A DNA stretch of 64,000 bases from Geodermatophilus sp. DF01-2 (GCF_004571065.1 NZ_SPQN01000007.1:37624-101623), one strand, 5' to 3'; positions 18,327 to 26,796 are shown, numbered from the stretch's first letter. The notes: a model not told the origin generated them from the letters alone. Numbers and translations are program-made.

Positions 18327-18440
18327 ACGAGGACCCCTCTCCTCCCACCCCTCGTAGAAGGACCCCGTCCTCCTCACCGCTCGCAGGCTCGCGGCGAGCC
18401 TCCGGACGGGGCCGGCGGAACCCGGGAGGGGCCGCGCAGC
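18327..18440. repeat. Intergenic inverted-repeat element, copy 3
   Basis: Begins after the sodN stop with ACGAGGACCCCTC. Inner arms GGACCCCGTCC (18360-18370) and GGACGGGGCC (18404-18413) pair around the CTCGCAGGCTCGCGG core. Weaker outer arms GGACCCCTC and GGGAGGGGCC enclose it, suggesting nesting. Likely sodN terminator. Confidence 0.7.
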
Positions 18441-18552
18441 ACGACGACGGCCGGTGAGCGCCCGCTCGCCGGCCGTCGTCGTCGGGGGCGACGAGTTCCT
18501 CGGCCCGGGCCGGTCTGCCTCCCGACACCCGCTCCAGGACGGAGGAGATTCC

Positions 18553-18966
18553 ATGGCTGCCCGGCTCAACCCCTACTTGCACTTCTCCGGCGACGCCCGC
18601 GAGGCGATGGAGTTCTACCGCTCCGTCCTCGGCGGTCAGCTGGAGGTGATGACCTTCGGTGACGTCGGCGGAGGCGGCGGGGAGTACCCCGACGACGGCG
18701 TCATGCACGCCTTCCTGCGCACCCCGGACGGCTTCGAGCTGATGGCCTCCGACGGCCACGACCCGCAGGCCGTTGGCCCCGACCGCCTGTCGCTGTCCCT
18801 GTCCGGGGACGACGCCGAGACCCTGACCCGCTGGTTCGAGGCGCTGGCCGAGGAAGGGAAGGTCGACGTCCCGCTGGACGAGCAGGTCTGGGGGGACACG
18901 TTCGGCCAGGTGACCGACCGCTTCGGCATGCGCTGGCTGGTCAACATCGGCACGCCCGCCGCCTGA
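18553..18966 (+). CDS. VOC family protein, PhnB-like
   Basis: 137 residues; opens with LNPYLHFSGDAREAMEFYRSVLGG and closes with FGQVTDRFGMRWLVNIG, the features of the PhnB/YdcG-like 3-demethylubiquinone-type VOC branch. The C-terminal RFGMRWLVN lacks the usual metal-binding glutamate of glyoxalase I, so catalysis is uncertain. ATG at 18553 follows GGAGGAG by five bases, which settles the start. Flanked by repeat elements on both sides; probably monocistronic. Confidence 0.8.
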   Translation: MAARLNPYLHFSGDAREAMEFYRSVLGGQLEVMTFGDVGGGGGEYPDDGVMHAFLRTPDGFELMASDGHDPQAVGPDRLSLSLSGDDAETLTRWFEALAEEGKVDVPLDEQVWGDTFGQVTDRFGMRWLVNIGTPAA

Positions 18967-19150
18967 GGAAGGACCCCGCTGCGCCTTCCCGTGGAAGCAC
19001 CCGGTCCTCCCCACGTCATAGAAGCGTCCCCGTCCTCACCGTGGAAGGACCCCGTCCTCCCCACCCCTCGCCGGCTCGGTACGGGGCCCGGGACGGGGCC
19101 TCGGCGAGCCTCTGGACGGGGCCGGCCCGGGACGGGGCCGCGGCGGGCCC
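18967..19150. repeat. Intergenic inverted-repeat element, copy 4 (multiple arms)
   Basis: Starts one base after the stop with AGGAAGGACCCC. Several left-arm fragments (GGACCCCGCTGC, CCGGTCC, CCCCGTCC, GGACCCCGTCC) precede one core. Then three right arms GGACGGGGCC follow in series. It resembles successive insertion or unequal recombination of the same repeat. Confidence 0.65.
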
Positions 19151-19183
19151 CAGCAGCGGGGCCGGACCACCGTCGCCGCCCGG

Positions 19184-19189
19184 TACCGT
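19184..19189 (+). promoter_or_regulatory. -10 element TACCGT before psd
   Basis: TACCGT lies nine bases before the psd ATG and no purine-rich ribosome site intervenes, consistent with a leaderless or near-leaderless message. Confidence 0.45.
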
Positions 19190-19198
19190 CTGACCTCG

Positions 19199-19876
19199 AT
19201 GCGTATCGACCCGGCCGGGTGGCCCTTCATCACCGGCCCCCTGGCACCTGCCGCCGTGCTCGCCGCTGCCGGGCGGGCCGGCGGCCGGCGCGGCCTCCGG
19301 ATGGCCGCCTGGCCCTTCGCCTTCCTGTCCGCCTACATGGCGCTGTTCTTCCGCGACCCCGACCGGCGCTGCGACGTCCAGCCACCGGCTCCCGGCGACG
19401 TCCTCTCCCCCGCCGACGGCATGGTCATGGTCGCCGGCGAGCCGCAGGAGGGTGTCGCCCCGGAACCTGCGCCCGAGGGCGGCTGGCAGCAGGTCAGCGT
19501 CTTCCTCTCCGTGGTCGACGTGCACGTGAACCGCTCGCCGTACCACGGGGAGGTCGTCGAGAGCACCTATCGCCGGGGCAGCTTCCTGGCCGCCTACCGC
19601 AAGGAGTCGGCGCACCGGAACGAGCGCAGCGAGCTGTGGCTGCGCGACGGTGAGCGCACCGTGGTCTTCCGGCAGATCGTCGGCGTGCTCGCCCGCCGCA
19701 TCGTGACCCGCACCGGCGTGGGCCGGCAGCTGGCCACCGGCGAGCGGATGGGCCTGATGAAGTTCGGCTCCCGGATGGACGTCTTCGTCCCCCGGGACTG
19801 CGCGGTGCTCGTCCGGGTGGGCCAGCGGGTGCGCGGCGGCGAGACCGTCATCGCCCGCTGGTCCGACGCCGGCTGA
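19199..19876 (+). CDS. psd: Phosphatidylserine decarboxylase
   Basis: 225 residues, the compact actinobacterial form. The pyruvoyl self-cleavage site is Gly190-Ser191 in MKFGSRMDVF, and the conserved VDVHVNRSPYHGEVV (His109) supplies the activating residue. An N-terminal hydrophobic stretch near residues 36-50 would anchor it to the membrane. It decarboxylates phosphatidylserine to phosphatidylethanolamine. pssA follows 11 bases later, giving a complete two-step pathway from CDP-diacylglycerol and serine. Confidence 0.93.
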   Translation: MRIDPAGWPFITGPLAPAAVLAAAGRAGGRRGLRMAAWPFAFLSAYMALFFRDPDRRCDVQPPAPGDVLSPADGMVMVAGEPQEGVAPEPAPEGGWQQVSVFLSVVDVHVNRSPYHGEVVESTYRRGSFLAAYRKESAHRNERSELWLRDGERTVVFRQIVGVLARRIVTRTGVGRQLATGERMGLMKFGSRMDVFVPRDCAVLVRVGQRVRGGETVIARWSDAG

Positions 19877-19887
19877 GGAGGCCGACG

Positions 19888-20715
19888 GTGCCCACCTCCC
19901 CGTCCGGTGCCCGCTTCCTGCAGACCCGGCGGACGGCGACCGTCGAGTTCGTCCGCGGCTCGGTGCGTGGCACCCGGCGACGGGCGCTGGCGACGCTGCC
20001 CAGCCTGTTCACGCTGGCCAACATGATGTGCGGTTTCGCCGCGATCCTGGTCTCCATCCGGGGCCAGTACACGCTGGCCGCCGTCCTGGTCGGGCTCTCG
20101 GTCGTCTTCGACATCACCGACGGCGCCGTCGCCCGGCTGGTCGGCGCGGTCACCCCGTTCGGCCTGCAGTTCGACTCGTTGGCCGACCTGGTGTCCTTCG
20201 GGCTGGCCCCGGCGCTGCTGGCCTTCACGCTGTTCTCCGAGGGCCGCGACGCCTGGGACCCGTCGGGGTGGGTCGTCTGCTTCCTCTGGGTGGCCTGCGC
20301 GGCCATCCGGCTCGCCCGGTTCAACACCACCATCGACCCGACGGCGGACAAGCGGTACTTCACCGGCATGCCCAGCCCGGGCGCGGCCGGGGTCGTGCTC
20401 GCCTCGGTGTTCGCGTTCGGCGACCAGATGCAGGGCCGGGAGCGGCTGTGGGTGCTGCTCATCGTGGCCGTCCCGGCGCTGCTGATGGTGAGCACGATCC
20501 GGTTCCGCTCGTTCCGCTCGCTGGTCAGCCCGAAGAGCGGGCGCCCCTACGGGCTGATCGCCGCGGCGCTGGCCGTCGTCGTCGGCTTCGCGCTCGTGCC
20601 GGTGGTGACCGGCTGCGTGCTGGCCTACGGCTACCTGCTGGCACCGGTCCTCGTGCCGGTCTTCTCCCCGCTGAACCGGCTCGTGCCCGCGCGCCTCAAG
20701 GAGCTGCTGACATGA
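19888..20715 (+). CDS. pssA: CDP-diacylglycerol-serine O-phosphatidyltransferase
   Basis: 275 residues, eight or so membrane segments. The CDP-alcohol phosphotransferase motif is seen as DITDGAVARLVGAVTPFGLQFDSLAD near residues 72-97 (D..DG..AR...G...D...D). It makes phosphatidylserine, the substrate of the upstream decarboxylase. GTG start with GAGGAGG ahead. The stop overlaps the ATG of the next gene as ATGA. Confidence 0.93.
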   Translation: MPTSPSGARFLQTRRTATVEFVRGSVRGTRRRALATLPSLFTLANMMCGFAAILVSIRGQYTLAAVLVGLSVVFDITDGAVARLVGAVTPFGLQFDSLADLVSFGLAPALLAFTLFSEGRDAWDPSGWVVCFLWVACAAIRLARFNTTIDPTADKRYFTGMPSPGAAGVVLASVFAFGDQMQGRERLWVLLIVAVPALLMVSTIRFRSFRSLVSPKSGRPYGLIAAALAVVVGFALVPVVTGCVLAYGYLLAPVLVPVFSPLNRLVPARLKELLT

Positions 20716-21191
20716 CGGTGCGGCCGATCCGCCCGGACGACGTCCCGGCCGTGGTCGGCCTGGTCCGCGAGCTCGCCGAGTACGAGAAGGCCCCGCAGGA
20801 GGCCCGGATGACCGAGGAGCAGCTGTCCGCGGCGCTCTTCGGCGAGGCTCCGGCGCTGTTCGGCCACGTCGCGGAGGTCCGGGGCGACGTGGTGGGCATG
20901 GCGCTGTGGTTCCTCAACTTCTCCACCTGGCGCGGCACCCACGGCATCTACCTCGAGGACCTCTACGTGCAGCCGCAGCACCGCGGCAGCGGCCTGGGCC
21001 GCGAGCTGCTGCGCACGCTGGCCGATCTGTGCGTGCACCGTGGTTACCGCCGGCTGGAGTGGTGGGTGCTGGACTGGAACACCCCGTCGATCGAGTTCTA
21101 CCGGGCCGTCGGCGCGGTGCCGATGGACGAGTGGACGGTCTTCCGGCTCACCGACGAGGCGCTGTCGACCTTCGCCGCCGACCGTCGGTAG
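20712..21191 (+). CDS. GNAT family N-acetyltransferase (diamine acetyltransferase-like)
   Basis: 159 residues. VRELAEYEKAPQEARMTEEQL, LNFSTWRGTHGIYLEDLYVQPQHRGSGLGRELL and LEWWVLDWNTPSIEFYRAVGA match the spermidine/thialysine acetyltransferase branch of GNATs, with the acetyl-CoA loop at QHRGSGLGR. Overlaps the pssA stop by four bases, so probably the third gene of the psd-pssA operon. Whether it acts on polyamines, lysine analogues or an aminolipid cannot be told. Confidence 0.82.
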   Translation: MTVRPIRPDDVPAVVGLVRELAEYEKAPQEARMTEEQLSAALFGEAPALFGHVAEVRGDVVGMALWFLNFSTWRGTHGIYLEDLYVQPQHRGSGLGRELLRTLADLCVHRGYRRLEWWVLDWNTPSIEFYRAVGAVPMDEWTVFRLTDEALSTFAADRR

Positions 21192-21345
21192 GCCTCTCGA
21201 CGGCGGGCGGGCGGGCGCGACGCGGACCTCGGCCGGACGATCCCGGTCGGCGAGCCCGCCCCCGGGTCGCCACGCCGGCCGGACACTACGGTGCGGAGGT
21301 GCTGCCCACCTGGCCCTGAGCGCCCCCGAGCCCGAGGACGTGCGT

Positions 21346-22128
21346 GTGACGATCGAGCGCAAGCGACCAGAGTGCTGGCTGACCGACATGGACGGCGTCC
21401 TGGTGCACGAGGGCCTGGCGCTGCCTGGCGCCGCGGAGTTCCTGCAGCGCCTGACCGAGGCCGGACGACGCTTCCTCGTCCTCACGAACAACTCGATCTT
21501 CACGCCGAGGGACCTCGCCGCGCGGCTGGCCCGCTCGGGCCTGCAGGTGCCCGAGGAGTCGATCTGGACCTCGGCGCTGGCCACCGCCGACTTCCTGTCC
21601 ACCCAGCTGCCCGGCGGCTCGGCCTACGTCATCGGCGAGGCCGGCCTGACCACCGCGCTCTACGAGGCCGGCTACACGCTCACCGACACCGACCCGGACT
21701 ACGTCGTCCTCGGGGAGACCCGCACCTATTCCTTCGAGGCGATCACCCGGGCGATCCGGCTGGTCGGCGCCGGAGCACGGTTCATCGCGACCAACCCCGA
21801 CGTCACCGGCCCCTCCCCCGAGGGCCCGCTCCCGGCCACCGGCTCGGTGGCGGCGATGATCACCCGCGCCACCGACGCCGAGCCCTACTTCGTCGGCAAG
21901 CCCAACCCGATGATGTTCCGCAGCGCCATGAACCGGATCGAGGCGCACTCGGAGTCCACCGTCATGGTCGGCGATCGCATGGACACCGACGTCGTCGCGG
22001 GAATCGAGGCCGGCCTGGACACCATCCTCGTCCTCACCGGCTCCACCCGGGCCGCCGACGTGGCCCGCTTCCCGTTCCGGCCGGGCCGCGTGCTGGACTC
22101 GATCGCCGACGTCGTCGAGCTGGTCTGA
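21346..22128 (+). CDS. HAD-IIA family phosphatase (NagD-like)
   Basis: 260 residues. The nucleophile motif is WLTDMDGVLVHEG, motif II is LTNNS, the motif III lysine region is VGKPN and motif IV is VGDRMDTDV; the order and the large C2-type cap between motifs II and III define subclass IIA (NagD, phosphoglycolate or p-nitrophenyl phosphatases). Start chosen at the GTG 21346 (VTIERKRPECW), with a GAGG just upstream; GTG 21340 is the alternative. Ends immediately before a GCGTC-armed repeat element. Confidence 0.85.
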   Translation: MTIERKRPECWLTDMDGVLVHEGLALPGAAEFLQRLTEAGRRFLVLTNNSIFTPRDLAARLARSGLQVPEESIWTSALATADFLSTQLPGGSAYVIGEAGLTTALYEAGYTLTDTDPDYVVLGETRTYSFEAITRAIRLVGAGARFIATNPDVTGPSPEGPLPATGSVAAMITRATDAEPYFVGKPNPMMFRSAMNRIEAHSESTVMVGDRMDTDVVAGIEAGLDTILVLTGSTRAADVARFPFRPGRVLDSIADVVELV

Positions 22129-22183
22129 GGCCCCGCGTCAGGGCCCCGCCCGAGCTCGCGAGGGATGGGGGGACGCGGGGTCC
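22129..22183. repeat. Intergenic inverted-repeat element, copy 5
   Basis: Arms GGCCCCGCGTC (22129-22139) and GACGCGGGGTCC (22172-22183) pair with a single mismatch around a GAGCTCGCGAGGGATGGGG core. The arm sequence differs from the common GGACCCCGTCC version but complementarity is kept. Located between two convergent genes, suited to bidirectional termination. Confidence 0.7.
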
Positions 22184-22192
22184 TTTCCCAGC

Positions 22193-22675
22193 TCAGCGCT
22201 CCAGGAAGGCCAGCCGGGCCTCGGGGGTCGCCAGCAGGTACAGCTCGGTCGCGACCAGCACCAGGACCGGGACGCCGACCCACGCGCCACCCCATTCGAA
22301 CGCCGAGTAGTAGCCGAAGAGCCCCAGCAGCAGCTGCAGGCAGACGACCGGTGCGCGGGCCCAGGGCGAGACCCGCCACAGCCCCACCGCGGCGGCGCCC
22401 AGCAGGACGGCGAAGAAGCCCACGTAGACGACCTCCGCCAGCGCGCGGCTGACGCTGTCAGGGGTCGAGGTGAACGTGAGGTAGAGCAGCCAGAGCGCGA
22501 CCAGGGCCAGCGCCGTCGCCTCGACGGCCGCGACCAGCGCGGCCCGGCGCACCACGGGTGGCGCCGCCGCACGCCCGCGGGCGTGCCGCGGGGTCGCCGG
22601 CTCGGCGGCGCCACCGAGCAGCCGCTCGGCCCGTCGGCGGTGCCGCGAGGGCGGGGCTCCGGGGTCCTCCGTCAC
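22193..22675 (-). CDS. Hypothetical four-helix integral membrane protein
   Basis: 160 residues. A 45-residue basic N-terminal tail is followed by four hydrophobic segments near residues 47-67, 80-100, 105-125 and 130-150. No motif I recognise. GTG at 22675 gives VTEDPGAPPSRHRRR; the frame upstream overlaps the lipid kinase gene and is not credible. Lies convergent to the HAD phosphatase and divergent from the lipid kinase. Real coding potential is supported by the clean membrane topology. Confidence 0.65.
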   Translation of the reverse strand: MTEDPGAPPSRHRRRAERLLGGAAEPATPRHARGRAAAPPVVRRAALVAAVEATALALVALWLLYLTFTSTPDSVSRALAEVVYVGFFAVLLGAAAVGLWRVSPWARAPVVCLQLLLGLFGYYSAFEWGGAWVGVPVLVLVATELYLLATPEARLAFLER

Positions 22676-22786
22676 GGCCGGAAGGGTACGCGCCGGCCGT
22701 TCCGCCGGCCGGTGTCCCGCCGGACGCTCCGGTCCTCCTCCGCGCGCCCGCCGCACGCCAGCACCGGGACGGGCCGCCGCGCTGGC

Positions 22787-22792
22787 TAGCCT
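22787..22792 (+). promoter_or_regulatory. -10 element TAGCCT, leaderless lipid kinase
   Basis: TAGCCT ends six bases before the ATG at 22799, a spacing that makes the ATG the likely transcript 5' end. Confidence 0.5.
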
Positions 22793-22798
22793 GGCTGC

Positions 22799-23821
22799 AT
22801 GCGTGCGCTCGTGGTGGCCAACCCCGCGGCGACGACGACCAACCGCGGCGTGCGCGATCGGGTGCTCGCCACCCTCGCCGGTGAGCTCGAGGTGGATCTC
22901 GCCGAGACGACCCACCGCGGCCACGGCTGCGAACTGGCCCGCAAGGCCTGCGCCGAGGGCGTCGACGTCGTCGTCACCCTCGGCGGCGACGGCACGGTCA
23001 ACGAGGTGGTCAACGGGCTGCTGCACGACGGCCCGGGCGAGCACGTCCCGCCCCTCGCCGTGGTGCCCGGCGGGTCGACGAACGTCTTCTCCCGCGCCCT
23101 CGGCCGCTCCCGGGATCCGCTCGCCGCGGCCGCGGAGATCCTGGACTCGCTGCGCGCCGGCCGCATCCGGCGGATCTCGCTCGGGACGGCGAGCGCACGG
23201 GGCGCCAGCCGCACGCCCGCGCGCCTCCCCGACCCCGCCCTGGCACAGGCGGCGGCCGACGCGGCGGCCGACGCCCACCCCGAGTGGACCGAACCGCGCT
23301 GGTTCGTCTTCTCCGCCGGCCTCGGCTTCGACGCCGACGTCATCGGCCGGGTCGAGACCCGCCGCGCCCGCGGGCGCCGCTCGACCGGACTGCTCTACGT
23401 CCTGGAGGCGACCGGCGCCTTCGTGCTCGGCCGCGAGCGCCGGGACCCGGCGATGACGGTGCAGCTGCCCGAGGAGCCGGCCCTCGACGGGGTGTTCCTG
23501 TGCCTGGTCTCGAACGTCTCGCCGTGGACGTACCTGGGTGCCCGGGCGGTCAACCCCACCCCGGACGCCTCGTTCGACAGCGGGCTGGACGTCTTCGCGC
23601 TGGGCCGCACGGGGGTGTTCCGGATGCTGCACCACGTGCGGGAGGTGTTCGCCGCCCGGCCCGACGTCCGCGGCCGCGGGGTGCACCGGTGGCACGACCT
23701 GGGCGAGCTCACGCTGACCGCGGGCCGCCCGCAGGGCTGGCAGCTCGACGGCGACCACCTGGGGACGGCGACCGGGCTGCGGGTGCGCAGCGTCCCCTCC
23801 GCGCTCGCGGTCGTCGCCTGA
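22799..23821 (+). CDS. Diacylglycerol kinase family lipid kinase
   Basis: 340 residues. The ATP-binding motif TLGGDGTVNEVVNGLL occurs near residue 60, followed by VVPGGSTNVFSRALG near residue 90. The middle and C-terminal beta-rich domain ends with QLDGDHLG, as in DgkB/YegS/sphingosine-kinase-like enzymes. Likely phosphorylates diacylglycerol or a related lipid at the membrane face, recycling lipid intermediates. An insertion of about 30 residues near 140-165 (ASRTPARLPDPALAQAAADAAADAH) separates the two domains. Confidence 0.88.
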   Translation: MRALVVANPAATTTNRGVRDRVLATLAGELEVDLAETTHRGHGCELARKACAEGVDVVVTLGGDGTVNEVVNGLLHDGPGEHVPPLAVVPGGSTNVFSRALGRSRDPLAAAAEILDSLRAGRIRRISLGTASARGASRTPARLPDPALAQAAADAAADAHPEWTEPRWFVFSAGLGFDADVIGRVETRRARGRRSTGLLYVLEATGAFVLGRERRDPAMTVQLPEEPALDGVFLCLVSNVSPWTYLGARAVNPTPDASFDSGLDVFALGRTGVFRMLHHVREVFAARPDVRGRGVHRWHDLGELTLTAGRPQGWQLDGDHLGTATGLRVRSVPSALAVVA

Positions 23822-24236
23822 CGCCCGCGGGAGCATCGGCGAGCGCCGGCCGGCGAGGAGCGGACCGAGGCGGGCGATCCGGGGGCACCGTCGCCCGAGG
23901 TCGGAGGACCGCCCGGTCTCGTAAGCGGGGTGTGACCTGCGGTTTCAGGCACGCGGCGAGGTGATTGTCAACGCAGCGCGCGGGGCAGGCCGTCTGGTCG
24001 AGTGGCGGCCCTAGCATGCCCGTGGTGAGCTTGCTCACGAGGGGTCGACCGATGCCCTCGTTCTGCTTGACAGACGACCTCGCCGTGAAAACATCGCGGG
24101 AGAAAGCAACCTGTCGGTAATACATGCATGAAGTCGCTGTGCCATGGCGCTGGTCACCCCGGTGCCGGCCTGCGGATCGGTCCGAGGCCGGCGACGACTG
24201 CACCACACCGTAGACGACATCGAGGAGAACACGGCC
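23822..24236 (+). promoter_or_regulatory. whiB1 upstream regulatory region
   Basis: About 415 bases without a credible gene. It is less GC-rich than its surroundings between 24040 and 24150, and contains TTGACA at 24067-24072, a possible -35, with no convincing -10 at normal spacing. In mycobacteria the whiB1 promoter is cAMP-receptor-protein controlled; I see no clear TGTGA-N6-TCACA site here. A ribosome site GAGGAGA precedes the ATG. Confidence 0.4.
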
Positions 24237-24488
24237 ATGGACTGGCGCCACCGCGCGCTCTGCCGCGACGAGGATCCGGAACTGTTCTTCCCCATCGGGA
24301 CGAGCGGTCCGGCCCTCGTGCAGATCGAGCAGGCCAAGGGTGTGTGCCGGCGCTGCCCCGTGGTGGAGTCGTGCCTGGACTGGGCACTGCGCTCGGGGCA
24401 GGACTCCGGTGTCTGGGGCGGGTTGTCCGAGGACGAGCGGCGCGCCCTCAAGCGGCGTCAGGCCCGCACCCGCGTCCGCACCGCCTGA
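24237..24488 (+). CDS. whiB1: Transcriptional regulator WhiB1
   Basis: 83 residues. The iron-sulfur ligands are Cys9, Cys37, Cys40 and Cys46, the same positions as in mycobacterial WhiB1, followed by the turn GVWGGLSEDERRALKRR and a basic C-terminal tail. WhiB1 is an NO-sensing [4Fe-4S] protein that binds the C-terminal region of the primary sigma factor. ATG at 24237 has GAGGAGA upstream. The neighbouring PdtaS-like kinase reproduces the mycobacterial gene order. A perfect 20-bp stem terminator follows. Confidence 0.95.
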   Translation: MDWRHRALCRDEDPELFFPIGTSGPALVQIEQAKGVCRRCPVVESCLDWALRSGQDSGVWGGLSEDERRALKRRQARTRVRTA

Positions 24489-24503
24489 GCACACCGCACC
24501 ACG

Positions 24504-24549
24504 ACGCAGCGGGGTCGGTCCAGCGAGGTCTGGACCGACCCCGCTGCGT
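24504..24549 (+). terminator. Terminator after whiB1
   Basis: A perfect 20-bp inverted repeat (24504-24523 and 24530-24549) with a six-base loop CGAGGT. No U-tract follows, as is common in actinobacteria. It lies between the convergent whiB1 and histidine kinase genes. Confidence 0.8.
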
Positions 24550-24620
24550 TGCGATGGCACTGTCGGCCTACCGGCCGAGTGCCGTCCCCGGCCGTCGCTG
24601 GGCCCGACCGTCTCGCTGCT

Positions 24621-26117
24621 CTACCTCCGGAGTCTTCCTGCGCCGGGGAGGGTGATGACCACCTCGGTGCCGGTGCGGCCGTCCGTGGGCGGGGAGGGCG
24701 GGCTGGTCATGGTGAGGCTGCCGCCGAGCTCGCTGGCGACCAGCGTGCGCACGATCTGCAGCCCCAGGCCGTCGCCCGCGGACGGCCCGAAGTCCTGCGG
24801 GAGGCCCCGGCCGTCGTCGCGCACCCGGACGACGAGGTCGTCGCCGTCCCGCTCGGCCACCAGCTCGATGCTGCCCGGGCTGCCGTCGGGGAAGGCGTGC
24901 TCGGCGGCGTTGTGCAGCAGCTCGGTGACCACCAGCACCAGCGGGGTCGCGGCCACCGCCGGCAGCTCGCCGAACTGGCCGACCCGCCGGGTCCGCGCCG
25001 CCGGGCCGACCGAGGTCAGGTCCCCCAACATCGGCAACACCCGGTCGAGGACGTCGTCGACGTCCACCACGTCCTCCCGGCTGCCCGCCAGGGTCTCGTG
25101 CACCACCGCGATCGACGACACCCGGCGGACCGACTCCTCCAGCGCCTCACGGGCGGCGGGCTCGGTCAGCCGGCGCGCCTGGAGCCGCAGCAGCGCAGCC
25201 ACCGTCTGCAGGTTGTTCTTCACCCGGTGGTGGATCTCCCGGATGGTGGCGTCCTTGGTCAGCAGCGCGCGGTCCCGCCGGCGGACGTCGGTGACGTCAC
25301 GTACCAGCACCAGCGCCCCCTGCTCGGCACCCGGCGCCTGCAGCGGCAGCGCCCGCACCAGCAGCGTGGCCGCGACGCTCTCGACGTCCGTCGGGTCGGG
25401 GAAGCGGCCGGCCACCGCCGCCCGGATGCCGGACCCGACCGCCTCGCCCGCGACCCGGTCGGCGGCGGCGTCGCGCGTGAGCCGCGCCAGGTCGGCGCCG
25501 ACGACGTCCCCGGTGACCCCCAGCCGGCGGTACGCCGACAGCGCGTTGGGGCTGGCGTAGACGGCCCGGCCGTCGGCGTCCAGCCGCACCAGCCCGTCGC
25601 CCACGCGGGGGCTCAGCTCGGCGTCCAGCGGCTTCTGGGGTGGGAAGGTGCCGGCCGAGACCATGAGGCACAGGTCGGCGGCGATGTCGAGGTAGGTGAG
25701 CTCCAGGGTGGACGGCGACCGGGTCACCGCCAGGTTGGTGTCCCGCGCCAGGACGGCGACGACGACGCCGTCGTGCCGCACCGGCACCACCTCCCGCCGC
25801 CGCGGGGTGCTCCCCGACCAGTCCGGCTCTCCCTCGGTCACCGGGCGGCCCTCGCGGTGCGCGACCACGAACGGCTCCGCGGCCGGCCCCTCCACCTCCG
25901 AGCCCACCAGGTCCTCGGGCTGGCTCGTGGGCGCGGTCAGCGGGCGCACCTGCGCCACGCACCACCACGCTCCCGTGCGCAGCGGCACCCACAGGGTCAG
26001 GTCGGCGAACGAGAGATCGGCCAGCAGCTGCCAGTCGGCCACCAGCCGGCGGGCGTGGTCGACCTGCGCGGGCGCCGAGGCCGAGCCTCGGGTGAGGCGT
26101 TCGGAGAGGCTTCTCAT
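24621..26117 (-). CDS. pdtaS: Sensor histidine kinase, PdtaS-like (GAF/PAS/HisKA_2)
   Basis: 498 residues and soluble. An N-terminal GAF-like domain spans about 20-165, a PAS-like domain about 175-290, and the HisKA_2 phosphoacceptor region REIHHRVKNNLQTVAALL begins near residue 300. The ATPase domain has ELLHNAAEHAF, RDDGRGLP and GLGLQIVRTLV boxes. This is the architecture of M. tuberculosis PdtaS, whose partner PdtaR is an RNA-binding antiterminator encoded elsewhere. The gene is also next to whiB1 there. ATG at 26117 chosen; the longer open frame upstream crosses a repeat element. Confidence 0.88.
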   Translation of the reverse strand: MRSLSERLTRGSASAPAQVDHARRLVADWQLLADLSFADLTLWVPLRTGAWWCVAQVRPLTAPTSQPEDLVGSEVEGPAAEPFVVAHREGRPVTEGEPDWSGSTPRRREVVPVRHDGVVVAVLARDTNLAVTRSPSTLELTYLDIAADLCLMVSAGTFPPQKPLDAELSPRVGDGLVRLDADGRAVYASPNALSAYRRLGVTGDVVGADLARLTRDAAADRVAGEAVGSGIRAAVAGRFPDPTDVESVAATLLVRALPLQAPGAEQGALVLVRDVTDVRRRDRALLTKDATIREIHHRVKNNLQTVAALLRLQARRLTEPAAREALEESVRRVSSIAVVHETLAGSREDVVDVDDVLDRVLPMLGDLTSVGPAARTRRVGQFGELPAVAATPLVLVVTELLHNAAEHAFPDGSPGSIELVAERDGDDLVVRVRDDGRGLPQDFGPSAGDGLGLQIVRTLVASELGGSLTMTSPPSPPTDGRTGTEVVITLPGAGRLRR

Positions 26118-26135
26118 GGTGGCTCCGAGCCTATG

Positions 26136-26276
26136 AGAAAGGGCCCTCCTGCTCCCCACCGTGGAACGACCCTGTCCTCCCCACCCTCGCGAGCTCGGGG
26201 CGGTGCCCGGGACAGGGCCTGGGCGGGCCCCTGCAGGAGGGCCGGCTGGGCGAGAGGTGGGGAGGAGGGGTCCTCT
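26136..26276. repeat. Intergenic inverted-repeat element, copy 6 (nested)
   Basis: Outer arms GGCCCTCCTGC (26142-26152) and GCAGGAGGGCC (26233-26243) enclose a second complete element with arms GACCCTGTCC (26168-26177) and GGACAGGGCC (26210-26219). Both pairs are perfectly complementary or nearly so, though their sequences differ. A third right end, GGTGGGGAGGAGGGGTCC, follows. It sits between divergently transcribed genes, unlike most copies. Confidence 0.75.
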
Positions 26277-26282
26277 TAGGCT
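26277..26282 (+). promoter_or_regulatory. -10 element TAGGCT, leaderless GNAT gene
   Basis: TAGGCT lies seven bases before GTG 26290, directly beyond the edge of a repeat element. Seven-base spacing without a ribosome site indicates a leaderless message. Confidence 0.5.
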
Positions 26283-26289
26283 CGTCGCC

Positions 26290-26796
26290 GTGTCCTCGTC
26301 CCCCGGTACCTCCCCCCGGACCGTCGACCCGGCCCGGCCGGACGACTTCCCGCGCATCGCCCAGCTCACCTTCGACGTCTACGTCGGCGGCGGGTTGGCC
26401 TCGCCCGGGTACGGCGAACAGCTGCGCGACGTCGCCGGCCGCGCCGAGCGGGCGGAGCTGCTCGTCGCCCGGGACCACGAGGGCCGGGTGGTCGGCAGCG
26501 TGGCGCTGGTGCTGGAGGGCGACTTCGGCGAGGTCACCGAGTCCGAGGACGAGGCGGCGTTCCGGATGCTCGTCGTCGATCCGGCGGTGCACGGCCGCGG
26601 GGTCGGCGCGCTGCTGGTGACGGCCTGCCTGGAGCGGGCGCGGGCGGCCGGGAAGCGGCGGATGGTGCTCTCCACCGACCGGCGCATGACCGCGGCGCGG
26701 CGTCTCTACGAGCGGCTGGGCTTCACCCGGCTACCGGAGCGCGACTGGCGCCCGACGCCGTGCGTCGACCTGATGGTGTACGCCATCGACCTCTGA
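26290..26796 (+). CDS. GNAT family N-acetyltransferase
   Basis: 168 residues. FRMLVVDPAVHGRGVGALLVTACLERA is the beta4/acetyl-CoA loop and RRLYERLGFTRLPERDW the C-terminal motif. The domain opens with VDPARPDDFPRIAQLTF. Acceptor unknown. Start set at the GTG placed seven bases after a -10 element; the frame is open further upstream but only through a repeat. Located between the pdtaS-like gene and the biotin carrier. Confidence 0.8.
   Translation: MSSSPGTSPRTVDPARPDDFPRIAQLTFDVYVGGGLASPGYGEQLRDVAGRAERAELLVARDHEGRVVGSVALVLEGDFGEVTESEDEAAFRMLVVDPAVHGRGVGALLVTACLERARAAGKRRMVLSTDRRMTAARRLYERLGFTRLPERDWRPTPCVDLMVYAIDL

Noticed and set aside
18327..19150. Tandem GGACC repeats as a CRISPR array
   Set aside because: Spacing is irregular, arms are self-complementary and not constant, no cas gene is present.
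22193..23836. Long minus-strand protein joined to the small membrane protein
   Set aside because: The upstream part lies antisense to the lipid kinase; the membrane protein begins at GTG 22675.
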